Assembly: GCA_019873625.1 (NCBI GenBank)
Contig: JAIOAW010000030.1
Span: forward strand, 1-32,196
Direction of reading: 5' to 3'
From: Chloroflexota bacterium
GTDB lineage: Bacteria; Chloroflexota; Anaerolineae; UBA1429
Length of the DNA stretch: 32,196 bases
The notes beneath the pieces are model-generated. The model was not told where the DNA came from and did no database searches. It saw nothing but the letters and a program-made list of their open reading frames with translations. The position numbers were made by a program, and so were the translations under genes. Below, piece after piece: positions 1 to 7,010 of this stretch; positions within the stretch are counted from its first letter, which is position 1, and every line of letters starts with the position of its first letter.

Positions 1-60
1 GGCGCCCCCTGGCAGCACCTGTGTACCGGTATACAGGGTTTCGGCTTGTACGGTGGGCAT
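1..60 (-). CDS. Partial CDS, first 20 codons (unidentified; perhaps amidohydrolase-like)
   Basis: An ATG at 60-58 on the minus strand opens a frame that stays open to the left edge, giving 20 residues beginning MPTVQAETLYTG. It is preceded by AAAGGAG at 71-65, a good Shine-Dalgarno sequence, though the spacing to the ATG is short (4 nt). It starts 54 nt after the stop of the topoisomerase gene, so it could be the next gene of the same transcript. The pattern LYTGTQVLPGGA resembles the N-terminus of amidohydrolases such as N-acetylglucosamine-6-phosphate deacetylase, but 20 residues are too few to name it. The gene is cut by the window edge. Confidence 0.45.
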   Translation of the reverse strand, partial: MPTVQAETLYTGTQVLPGGA

Positions 61-114
61 ATGGCTCCTTTGCGATGGGGTTGTGCCGAATCATATCCCC
101 TGGCAGGCGCCCCG

Positions 115-2301
115 TCAATGCGAGGGTTCGGCCAGTTCCAGCGCCTCCACAAGGGCCGGCGCGTAGGCAAACCATGAGGCATCCTGTGGGTGCAGGTCAA
201 CGTCTTGCCCATTGTGCAGGCGGTAGGCCTGCAAGCGCCGCTCGATCTCAAAGGCCAAACGCTCAGCGAGTTCCTCATCGGCCTCGCCAGGGCGCATCGC
301 GGCAAAGAGGTCGAGGTAAGGCTGCCCTTCCAACTCCCACACGGGGCCGAGGGCGACCATCGCCAGCACCTCTTGCGCATCTCCCAGTGCGATAAAGGCC
401 TCTCGCCAACTCTTGTGAAGGCCGGGCAAGAAGCGCTCGCCGATTTCCTCCGGCGTATCGGGCAAGTTCGCCCCTGGGAAGGCCCGTTTGACGGCCCGGA
501 ACAGGTCCGCCACCGCCACCAGATCAGATGACATACAGGTGCGGATGGATGTTTCCACGGCAGAGAGGCCCTCGGCCAGGCCCAACGTCTTGACCCAGGC
601 AAATTTGCGCCGCAGGGCCGTGGGGTAGTAACGCTCCAATACATCATAGGCCACGCGCTCTCCCCAACGGTGATACACGCGCGGGTCAATGTAGGATTTG
701 AGGCTGGTGCTCAGGTTCCACGTGCGCTTGTGGCGGGCGATGGTGTGCTGGGCCTCGATCTTGCCCAGGGCGATTTGAGCGCGCGTGGCCCGTTCGCGCG
801 CTAGGCGCAGGCGATTTTCGGCAGCCTCTAGGCGCTTGCGGTAGCGCGCCGCGATCTTTTCGCGTTTTGTCGCCTCCTCCACGGCCTCTAACTCTTGGCG
901 CATCGCCTCTTTGAGCGCCGAGATGGCCTCTCGGCAAGAGCGCACCTGCTCCTTACAGCGAAGGAGCCGTTCTTGGGCCTTTTGCCGCCGCTCTTTGTAG
1001 CGCGCCTCGGCGGTAGCCCAATCGCCTCGGGCTTGCTTGGTGTGATTGCAGAGGATGGCCGCCTCCAGGTTGGCCAGGCTGGCGGCCTTCCATTTGACAT
1101 ATTCCGGGTCGGACGGCTTGACGCGCGCCCCCTCGAGGCTCGTCTGCACGGCCTGGGTGGCGTGGTGCGTACGAAAGACCTTGGCCGTGAGGCCGGGCAT
1201 AATCTCCGAGAGGAAGGCGTTCACATCTCGGCTGGTGATATCCGGAAAAATCTGCGGGAGGTCTCGCGTAGGGTGACCGCCGTTCCCCTCGGACGAAGAG
1301 GGCCGGGCGTTGGCGATCAATTCGCGCAAGTTGGTGAGCACCTGGTCGGACAGGCGCAAGGTCTTGTGCCACTCGACGGAATCCTTGCCCAAAAAGTGGA
1401 ATTCCGCCGTGCCATCCTCGTGGAGCACCACATGTTCGGGGCGAAGGGTCGTGGCGCCCACCGTATCGGCCTCGTCGGGTTCCTTTTCATCGCCCACGCG
1501 CAGGCAAAGGGTGTCAATCAGGTAGCAGGCCGTGGCGATCATACGGCGGCGAGGGTCTGGGTCGGCCAAGGCCCGTTCGATCTCTTGGCGCACCGTGGCC
1601 AGGCGTTCTTCGAGTTCGATGGCCTTGTCGAACTTTTGCGCCTCGCGGGCCTGTTTGATGGGCGCCGTATCGCTGAGCCAGATGTATTTGAGTTTGCCGG
1701 TCAGTTTATCCTTCCAACGCGCCACCCAGAGCGATTCGGGCTGCCAGACGATCTCCGCCCATTCCCCTTCGATGCCCGATTGATCTGGCCCCACGTTGAG
1801 GGTGATATCGCGCTGTTGGGCACCCTCTTTCCAGCGGCCACGCAGGGGGTGCTGGCCGCGCCCCATAAAGATGCCGCTCGGCTCCACCATATACGTGCCC
1901 AATTCGACGCGCTGCCCATTCACGATGGCATAGCCGTAACGCGCCTTGAGCGCCTCGCGCTCGCGGCGTCGCTGGAGCGCAAGCGCCTTGCGTTCTTCGG
2001 GCGAGAGGGCCTCTTTGGCAGCGCGCTCGGCCTCGATGTGGGCGTAGCAGGCGCTGAAATCCACCTCATCGAGCCGGAGGGGCGGCTCGATGCCCAAAGC
2101 GGCGCTGAAATCGCGCATAAAGTTCGCCACAAAGACCTCGTCCTGCACGTAGGGGGTATCCTTCTTGCGCGCAAAGGCAAGGGCCATCTCCTCCTGTTTG
2201 GGCGTCAGGGCGATTTCTTGGCCGCGCACGCGGATTTTCAGGCCGATGGGTTGGGGCGGGTCCGGCACGACCACGCCGTGATGGATCAACTCGTACAGCA
2301 A
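115..2301 (-). CDS. DNA topoisomerase IB, eukaryotic type, with C-terminal extension
   Basis: This 728-aa protein is predicted to relax positive and negative supercoils through a 3'-phosphotyrosine nick. It aligns in order with the human TOP1 core: an N-terminal part (residues 3-160) with HHGVVVPDPPQPI, LTPKQEEMALAFARK and EPSGIFMGRGQHPLRGRWK; the catalytic core with R268 (LCLRVGDEKE), K306 (FLGKDSVEW), R377 (AKVFRTHHAT) and H420 (ILCNHTKQ); a charged coiled-coil linker (about 430-525); and nucleophile Y537 in LKSYIDPR. These correspond to human R488, K532, R590, H632 and Y723. The roughly 200-residue basic N-terminal domain of animal enzymes is absent. After a short FAWVKTLG match there are about 150 residues (575-728) I do not recognise. 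Bacterial TopIB proteins are normally about 300-350 aa and poxvirus-like. The start is TTG, with GGGGAGG about 11 nt upstream; protein similarity from residue 3 onward supports it. The family is certain by motif; in vivo role is inferred. Confidence 0.95.
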   Translation of the reverse strand: MLYELIHHGVVVPDPPQPIGLKIRVRGQEIALTPKQEEMALAFARKKDTPYVQDEVFVANFMRDFSAALGIEPPLRLDEVDFSACYAHIEAERAAKEALSPEERKALALQRRREREALKARYGYAIVNGQRVELGTYMVEPSGIFMGRGQHPLRGRWKEGAQQRDITLNVGPDQSGIEGEWAEIVWQPESLWVARWKDKLTGKLKYIWLSDTAPIKQAREAQKFDKAIELEERLATVRQEIERALADPDPRRRMIATACYLIDTLCLRVGDEKEPDEADTVGATTLRPEHVVLHEDGTAEFHFLGKDSVEWHKTLRLSDQVLTNLRELIANARPSSSEGNGGHPTRDLPQIFPDITSRDVNAFLSEIMPGLTAKVFRTHHATQAVQTSLEGARVKPSDPEYVKWKAASLANLEAAILCNHTKQARGDWATAEARYKERRQKAQERLLRCKEQVRSCREAISALKEAMRQELEAVEEATKREKIAARYRKRLEAAENRLRLARERATRAQIALGKIEAQHTIARHKRTWNLSTSLKSYIDPRVYHRWGERVAYDVLERYYPTALRRKFAWVKTLGLAEGLSAVETSIRTCMSSDLVAVADLFRAVKRAFPGANLPDTPEEIGERFLPGLHKSWREAFIALGDAQEVLAMVALGPVWELEGQPYLDLFAAMRPGEADEELAERLAFEIERRLQAYRLHNGQDVDLHPQDASWFAYAPALVEALELAEPSH

Positions 2302-2549
2302 GGCGGTTCAGCCCTCCCCGAAAGGTGTCAACACAAAAGCACCGCGAGTTAGGGTCCCGCGGCGCATAAAAGGATACTACAGAAGGCGGATTTGCGCAAA
2401 GCGAAAAACTGCGCCTCCACAGGGAGCGCGAAGCCTCTGCCTCGTGGGGTGAGCCTATCAGGCCTTCCCCTCTGGCGTAGGTGAGGGAACCTCTGCGGTT
2501 AGCCGTAGCGCCTTCGGCGAGCGTAGGACAGGAGGCCCACGCCCCTATC
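2302..2549. other. Intergenic region between MFS gene and topoisomerase gene
   Basis: This 248-nt gap separates the stop of the transporter from the TTG of the topoisomerase. It holds a perfect 10-bp palindrome (TTTGCGCAAA, 2391-2400) and a candidate minus-strand promoter. The 2410-2549 part is GC-rich with no convincing ORF, tRNA or T-tailed hairpin; a small CGCC-TTC-GGCG stem at about 2510 is too short to call. Confidence 0.5.
2371..2399 (-). promoter_or_regulatory. Candidate promoter of topoisomerase gene, with palindrome over the -35
   Basis: Read on the minus strand, TTGCGC (2399-2394), 17 nt, TATCCT (2376-2371). Match to consensus is moderate (3/6 and 4/6). The -35 lies inside the palindrome TTTGCGCAAA, which could be a repressor site. 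The predicted leader is about 60 nt. Regulation is inference only. Confidence 0.35.
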
Positions 2550-3854
2550 TTAAGAGGGTTTTGTAGCGGCCTCGCGAAGGCGTTCCAGTTCGGCGCGTTC
2601 GCGGAGCCTTTCGCGCAGGGCAGCAATATCTCGCGGCACAAAGTGAGCCGTGAGCGCCAGAAAGATGAAACAGATAAGCCACGTGCTTGTGCAGATATAA
2701 AGGATCGCCTCTCCCAGAGAAAAGCGCACGGCGATGAACCCCGCTAAGGCGGGGGCCGTGGAGGAGCCGAGTTGCTCAAAGAAACTGAGGAGGGCGTGCG
2801 CCGTGCTGCGCACCTCGGGGAGCGTCACATCGTACAGGGTTGAGGAGACGTTCGGCGCGGCAAAGGGGATGAAAAAGGCCGTGAGGCACAACATCGCCCC
2901 GAAAAGCAGCGTGCTTCCCGAGGGGATGCGCAGGGTTATCGCCAAAAAGATCGCCCCCAAGATGACCCCCGCAGCGCTCACGATCATCCGCCCGCGCACC
3001 GTGCGGCGAAAGAGCAGGTCGCCGATGGCCCCGCCTGCGGGGTAGCCGCTGGCCAAGATCAGCACGGCCAAGACCATCGTAAAGAGCACCTGATTGGAGG
3101 CATAGCCGCGTTCTGTCTCTAAATAGCGAAAGAACCAGAAGGTGATCACCTGCCAAGGGAAGACCCCGAAAAAGCCATTGCCGATGAGCAGGAGCACGGT
3201 ACGGTTGCGCACCAGCCGCCGCGCCACCCGCCAATCGAAGCGGTAATCGCGCATTTGCGAGAGGTCTCTCAATTCTGGCTCGCTGGAGCCGCGCTTTGGC
3301 TCACGCACCCCCACAAAAATCGCGATGGCGAGGAGAATCCCTACTGACCCCGTGATGTAAAAGACGTTGCGCCAACCGATGGCTCCTCCGAGAAGCAAGG
3401 CGAGGATCATTCCCAGAAGGTAGCCGATCGGCATGGCCACCTCCAAAAGGCCGTTGACCCGGCCGCGCATCTCGGGCGGAAAATAATCGGCCAGGAGGCT
3501 GTAGAGGCCGGGATAGGACGAATCGTCTATGCCGGTAGAGGCCCGGGTGGCCAGAAACGAGGGAAAAGTGCGCATCGAGGCGCTGAGGGCGGTCGTAGTT
3601 CCCCAGATAAAGGAGGCGAGGGCCAGAAGTTTGGCGCGGGCAAAGCGGTCATAGAGGTACCCCCACAGAGGGTAGAATACCGCCCCCACGATGACCGCCC
3701 CGGAGAAGATCAGCCCCATCTGGGCCTCGTTGATGCCAAACTCCTCCATAATGGGGGTGGTGAGGGGGCTGATAAGGAGTTTATCGGCCTGGTGGAGGAC
3801 GACAAAACAGAACATCATCGCCAAGACGAACCAGCGATACCTCGATGGACGCAT
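2550..3854 (-). CDS. MFS transporter, Spinster-like
   Basis: A 434-aa inner-membrane protein with about 12 hydrophobic segments and the major facilitator motif A between TM2 and TM3 (GYLYDRFARAK, residues about 64-74). The RASTGIDDSSYPGLYSLLADYFPPEMRGR stretch (two adjacent pieces, about residue 104 onward) resembles the TM4-TM5 region of Spinster/ProP-like carriers. A central cytoplasmic loop (about 208-240, rich in Arg, Glu, Asp) splits two six-helix halves, and the C-terminus is a charged tail (ALRERLRERAELERLRE). The substrate cannot be read from sequence. The ATG is preceded by GGAGGGGAAGG. It lies 60 nt downstream of the QueG-like gene on the same strand and is probably the third gene of that operon, which suggests, without proving, that it moves a substrate or product of the two enzymes upstream. 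Confidence 0.85.
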   Translation of the reverse strand: MRPSRYRWFVLAMMFCFVVLHQADKLLISPLTTPIMEEFGINEAQMGLIFSGAVIVGAVFYPLWGYLYDRFARAKLLALASFIWGTTTALSASMRTFPSFLATRASTGIDDSSYPGLYSLLADYFPPEMRGRVNGLLEVAMPIGYLLGMILALLLGGAIGWRNVFYITGSVGILLAIAIFVGVREPKRGSSEPELRDLSQMRDYRFDWRVARRLVRNRTVLLLIGNGFFGVFPWQVITFWFFRYLETERGYASNQVLFTMVLAVLILASGYPAGGAIGDLLFRRTVRGRMIVSAAGVILGAIFLAITLRIPSGSTLLFGAMLCLTAFFIPFAAPNVSSTLYDVTLPEVRSTAHALLSFFEQLGSSTAPALAGFIAVRFSLGEAILYICTSTWLICFIFLALTAHFVPRDIAALRERLRERAELERLREAATKPS

Positions 3855-3914
3855 CCTTCCCCTCCGATGGCGTGAGCCGGCGCGGGCCGAGGGCCTGCGC
3901 GCCTGGCGAAACGG

Positions 3915-4622
3915 TTACCCACGGCGCCCATAGGGGCATACGTAAAGGCACAGCCCACACACCGAGGCGCCCACTTCGGCTTCGCGGCCTTGCAGATAGC
4001 GCGAGCAGGCGTGCGCGTCGTAGCGCATTTCGCGGGGTTCCTCCTCGCGGAAGGGGCGCCCCGTAAAGGCCTTGGCGGGGCAGATCTCCACGCATTCGCG
4101 GCAATCTCCGCAGCGCACTTCCATCGGCCGGCCGGTGGGCGCAAGGGGCGCCTCCGTGAGGATGGTAGCCCAGCGCACGCGCGGGCCGTATTCGGGCGTG
4201 ATGAGCAGGCAACTTTTGCCGATCCAGCCGAGGCCGGCAAGCCGCGCGCCCATCTTGTGCGAAAAGGTGCCGTAAAGGCGTTCGCTATCCGTCACGCTGG
4301 AAGCGGCGATGGGAAAGGCCCGGTAGCCCTCGCGCTGGAGGGCGCTCGCCAAACGCGAGATGATGTCATCCAGGCGGGCGTTTACCACATCGTAGGCGTG
4401 CTTGCGGTAGTTGAGCGCCGCCAGGCGCTGGTAGGTGGGCAGGGTATCTACGATGGCATCCATCAGGCGGATGCCCACCGAGATGCTGCGCGGAAAATGA
4501 GCGATCATCTCGCCGCCCCAGGCGCGCATCGCCTCTTGGGCGGGGGTGAGGTCGGCCACGCCGTACAGGTCGGCGCCCAAACTCTCTGCCAAGGTGCGCA
4601 GACGGTCATCCAACGTGCTCAC
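3915..4622 (-). CDS. Short QueG-like 4Fe-4S protein
   Basis: A 235-aa predicted cytoplasmic iron-sulfur protein related to the N-terminal and ferredoxin parts of epoxyqueuosine reductase and reductive dehalogenases. The signature LGWIGKSCLLITPEYGPR (131-148) is followed by one cluster motif, CGDCRECVEICP (C171, C174, C177, C181), and a second, CGLCLYVCPYG (C222, C225, C229), with C206 between. Two [4Fe-4S] clusters are expected. Unlike QueG (about 380 aa in E. coli) it stops right after the second cluster and lacks the C-terminal HEAT-like region used for tRNA binding, so a tRNA role is doubtful; a redox partner or small-molecule reductase is more likely. It starts at GTG, overlapping the stop of the upstream isochorismatase-like gene (GTGA), with AGGAGGGAAG upstream, which indicates translational coupling. 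Confidence 0.85.
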   Translation of the reverse strand: MSTLDDRLRTLAESLGADLYGVADLTPAQEAMRAWGGEMIAHFPRSISVGIRLMDAIVDTLPTYQRLAALNYRKHAYDVVNARLDDIISRLASALQREGYRAFPIAASSVTDSERLYGTFSHKMGARLAGLGWIGKSCLLITPEYGPRVRWATILTEAPLAPTGRPMEVRCGDCRECVEICPAKAFTGRPFREEEPREMRYDAHACSRYLQGREAEVGASVCGLCLYVCPYGRRG

Positions 4623-5212
4623 CTTCCCTCCTGGGTTTCTGCAAAGTGAATGGCGGCGAGTTTGGTCAACGTCACGCGGCCCCGCGTGCCCGGCGCGTTG
4701 GCCAAATGCCAGGCCGTATAGAGTTCCGCAAAGGGGTCTTCGGCGGACATACCATCCACCGGCACCACCACGCGAAAGCCGCGCAGGGCCGCTGCAGTGG
4801 CGGTATAGAGCACGGCGCCATGGGCCGAGGTGCCCACGAGGAGGACCGTCTCGATGTGCGCCGCGCGCAAGAGCGCTTCGAGATCGGTTTGATAGAACTT
4901 GTCTACGCCGGAAGCAACCGCCGGCTCCGAGGGCAAGGGGGCCACCTCGGGGCGCACGTCTTCGCGGCTCGCGCCCCGCGTGAGGGTATAGATGACGAGC
5001 ACGCCCCGTCGGCGTGCCTCACCGAGTAGGCCTGCCACGCCGGAGAGCGAGGCCACACAGCGCGGGCGGCGCTCCTCAGAGCAGTTCTGCCTTTGGAGAT
5101 CCAGCACGAGGAGCGCCGTCCCTTCCGTAGGGAGCGAAACGGCTTCCCAAGCGGGGGGCGGTGGGATGACGATATCGGGCCATTCCTCGAGGATGGTTCG
5201 AGAAGAGAGCAT
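4619..5212 (-). CDS. Isochorismatase-family hydrolase-like protein, catalytic Cys replaced
   Basis: A 197-aa protein of the isochorismatase/cysteine hydrolase fold. It keeps the first-strand Asp (LLVLDLQRQN, D38) and the Lys (SGVDKFYQTDL, K105), but the position of the nucleophilic Cys is Ala (GTSAHGAVLYTA, A133). True isochorismatases such as EntB and PhzD also lack the Cys and carry an Ala-His pair just before, as here (A130-H131), so an acid-catalysed vinyl-ether type reaction is possible, while amidase chemistry is not expected. The frame is open upstream to 5338, but I start at the ATG at 5212: a strong promoter ends at 5259 and its -10 contains the alternative ATG at 5263, so earlier starts are outside the transcript. 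AGAAAGG lies about 10 nt upstream. It is the first gene of an operon with the QueG-like protein. Confidence 0.8.
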   Translation of the reverse strand: MLSSRTILEEWPDIVIPPPPAWEAVSLPTEGTALLVLDLQRQNCSEERRPRCVASLSGVAGLLGEARRRGVLVIYTLTRGASREDVRPEVAPLPSEPAVASGVDKFYQTDLEALLRAAHIETVLLVGTSAHGAVLYTATAAALRGFRVVVPVDGMSAEDPFAELYTAWHLANAPGTRGRVTLTKLAAIHFAETQEGR

Positions 5213-5258
5213 CGCCCATTTGCCTTTCTCTAGGATGCTTTGGATGGCTACGAAGGCT

Positions 5259-5287
5259 ATCATACCGCCTAACCGACAGGGTGTCAA
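5259..5287 (-). promoter_or_regulatory. Promoter of the isochorismatase-QueG-like-MFS operon
   Basis: On the minus strand: TTGACA (5287-5282), 17 nt, TATGAT (5264-5259). The -35 is perfect and the -10 matches 5 of 6. Transcription should begin near 5252, leaving a leader of about 40 nt. It is divergent from the SRP RNA promoter about 80 bp away. Confidence 0.8.
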
Positions 5288-5368
5288 CGCCTCGTAACGT
5301 GGGAATGGGTGCTGTATTCGTGTTGGAAAGACCTCCATTCTGCCGTGATGCCTTTCTACACACCTGCT

Positions 5369-5397
5369 TTGACAGAATCTCCCCCCTTACGTACACT
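5369..5397 (+). promoter_or_regulatory. Promoter of the SRP RNA gene
   Basis: TTGACA (5369-5374), 17 nt, TACACT (5392-5397). The first base of the SRP RNA as judged from its terminal helix (5404) lies 7 nt after the -10, exactly where transcription should start. The agreement between promoter position and RNA end supports both calls. Confidence 0.88.
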
Positions 5398-5403
5398 ACC
5401 CTT

Positions 5404-5670
5404 GGTCGTGCTAGACGGGGAGCTAGCGGTGCCCTGTACCCGCAATCCGCTATAGCGGGGTCGAAAGCCCTCTCGCGGGGCTGCCTCGGTGGTACCGCGC
5501 CCAGCCAGCGGCGTGGAGGGTTGGGTCCCGCGCGGCGGAGGTCTGCGAACCCCGTCAGGTCCGGGAGGAAGCAGCGGTAAGCAGGGGCCTCTGGGTGACG
5601 CGGGAGTGCCTGGCCTGAGCCGGCTGATGGGCTTGGGCCGCCGGCGGGGCCACAACAGAGGGGCACGACC
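5404..5670 (+). ncRNA. ffs: Signal recognition particle RNA, bacterial large type
   Basis: About 267 nt, close to the 271 nt of Bacillus subtilis scRNA. The 5' Alu domain has the conserved GTGCTAGACGGGGAGCTAGC and GGTGCCCTGTACCCGCAATC blocks (adjacent, from 5408). Domain IV, the Ffh-binding hairpin, is seen at about 5554-5585 with GTCAGGTCCGGGAGGAAGC and the GGAAGCAG asymmetric loop. The 5' end GGTCGTG (5404-5410) pairs with the 3' end CACGACC (5664-5670), closing helix 5 and fixing both ends. The RNA works with Ffh and FtsY in co-translational targeting of membrane proteins; the Alu domain is thought to slow elongation. Large SRP RNAs occur in Firmicutes, Chloroflexota, Thermus and some others, while proteobacteria have the short 4.5S form. 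No protein gene overlaps convincingly. Confidence 0.97.
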
Positions 5671-5683
5671 ACCGATCATCCTG

Positions 5684-5716
5684 GGGGCGGGTGGGCCTCA
5701 GAACCCGCCCCTTTCC
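5684..5716 (+). terminator. Rho-independent-like terminator of the SRP RNA
   Basis: A perfect 9-bp GC-rich stem (GGGGCGGGT 5684-5692 with ACCCGCCCC 5703-5711), a 10-nt loop, then TTTCCT. It starts 14 nt after the predicted RNA end. The T tract is short, so termination may be partial, letting some transcription enter the next operon 26 nt downstream, for which I see no separate promoter. Confidence 0.65.
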
Positions 5717-5741
5717 TCACACCCCCACCGCGAGGACGATT

Positions 5742-7010
5742 ATGCCCGATCGTGTGGTGGTCATCGGCGGGGGAGCCGCGGGCCTGATGGCCGCCGGACG
5801 CGCCGCCGAACGGGCCGCACGCGTACTGCTCGTAGAAAAGACCGGGCGCCTCGGCCAAAAACTTGCCCTGAGCGGCGGCGGCCACGGCAATATCACCCAT
5901 ATGAGCGATGTGCCCTCTTTTCTGGAGCATATTGACCCCCGAAAGGATTTTTTGGGGCCTGCCTTACGGCGCTTTGGGCCGCGCGAGGTGGTCGCCTTTT
6001 TCGAAAAGAGGGGCCTGCCCATCGCCATCGAGGAGGATGGGCGGGTTTTCCCCGCCTCGCGCAACGCCCATGATGTGGTAGCCGCCCTGCGGGCCTGGTG
6101 CCTTGAAGGGGGTGTGCAGTTTCGGTTCAACTCCCCTGTGCAAGAGATCATCGTGCGCGATGGCGCCGTGTGCGCCGTGAAAACGGCCGATGGCAAGGCC
6201 ATATCGGCCTCCGCGGTGGTGCTCGCCGCCGGAGGGATGAGTTACCCCCACACAGGGTCCTCAGGAGACGGCTACCGCTTGGCCGGCGCCCTGGGGCACA
6301 CGATCGTGCCCCCGCGGCCGGGGTTGGTGCCGCTCGTTATCCAAGAGGCCTGGTGCGCGGCCCTGCGAGGGGTGAGCCTGAAAGGCGTCATCGGGTGGAT
6401 GGAGCAGGGGGGGCGGCGCCTGGCCAAGGCCCAGGGCGATATCGTGTTCACACATTTTGGGCTTTCGGGGCCGTTAGCGCTCTCGCTCAGCCTCCATTTG
6501 GGCGAGGCCTTAGAGGCAGGGCCGGTGGCGCTGTGGCTAGACTGGGTGCCCTCGCTCACCCAGGAGGCCCTGGAAGAGTTCCTGATGCGCCGGGCAGCCG
6601 AGGCGGGGCAAGGCCGTTTGGCGAATGCGCTTCAGGCCTTTCTCCCCAAGTCGCTGGCCGAGGCCTTGATGGCCGAATGTGGCCTTGCGGTGGACCTAAC
6701 CCTGGGGCAGTTGAGGGCGGCCTCGCGCCGCCGCTTGGTAGAGCGCCTCAAGCGGTGCCCGCTGACCGTGGTGGGCACCTTGCCCCTCGAGCAGGCGACG
6801 ATCACCCTGGGCGGTGTAGCGCTCGACGAGGTGGACCCGCACACGATGGCCTCGCGTCGCGTGAGGGGGCTGTATCTCGCCGGCGAACTCTTGGCCGTGT
6901 GGGGCGATACAGGGGGCTACAATTTGCAAATTGCCTGGACCACGGGCTACGTGGCCGGTGAAGAGGCTGCCGGGTTGGTTCTATCTCGAGAAATGGATGC
7001 GCGCCTGTGA
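5742..7010 (+). CDS. HI0933-family (BaiN-like) flavoprotein, predicted FAD-dependent
   Basis: A 422-aa predicted cytoplasmic FAD protein. The N-terminal Rossmann motif is VVVIGGGAAGLMAA (5-18), followed by the family signature KLALSGGGHGNITH (40-53), the second GG region VVLAAGGMSYPHTGSSGDGY, and near the C-terminus LYLAGELLAVWGDTGGYNLQIAW, read here as two adjacent blocks, which binds FAD. The family signature is normally GGGRCNxTN; here Arg-Cys is His-Gly, so the site may differ. The start is the ATG at 5742 with GAGGA five nt upstream, since the longer frame runs through the SRP terminator hairpin. The stop overlaps the next start (GTGA), so the three genes to 9384 are probably one operon. 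Physiological substrate is unknown for most members of the family. Confidence 0.9.
   Translation: MPDRVVVIGGGAAGLMAAGRAAERAARVLLVEKTGRLGQKLALSGGGHGNITHMSDVPSFLEHIDPRKDFLGPALRRFGPREVVAFFEKRGLPIAIEEDGRVFPASRNAHDVVAALRAWCLEGGVQFRFNSPVQEIIVRDGAVCAVKTADGKAISASAVVLAAGGMSYPHTGSSGDGYRLAGALGHTIVPPRPGLVPLVIQEAWCAALRGVSLKGVIGWMEQGGRRLAKAQGDIVFTHFGLSGPLALSLSLHLGEALEAGPVALWLDWVPSLTQEALEEFLMRRAAEAGQGRLANALQAFLPKSLAEALMAECGLAVDLTLGQLRAASRRRLVERLKRCPLTVVGTLPLEQATITLGGVALDEVDPHTMASRRVRGLYLAGELLAVWGDTGGYNLQIAWTTGYVAGEEAAGLVLSREMDARL

Noticed and set aside
18-37. Near-perfect 20-bp palindrome CCTGTGTACCGGTATACAGG as an operator or topoisomerase terminator
   Set aside because: It has no T run and falls inside a plausible minus-strand reading frame (1-60) with its own ribosome site, so coding constraint is an adequate explanation.
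895-2352. Long plus-strand open frame of 485 codons opposite the topoisomerase gene
   Set aside because: It is a GC-rich antisense shadow; the minus-strand protein has full family similarity and this frame has none.
2410-2549. Possible tRNA or small RNA in the gap before the topoisomerase gene
   Set aside because: No T-loop or acceptor pairing of tRNA type and no promoter-terminator pair could be found.
5263-5338. Upstream starts for the isochorismatase-like protein
   Set aside because: They lie at or upstream of a near-consensus promoter, so would not be transcribed from it.
5281-5935. Open frames across the SRP RNA on both strands
   Set aside because: The RNA explains the sequence conservation; the translations show no family features.
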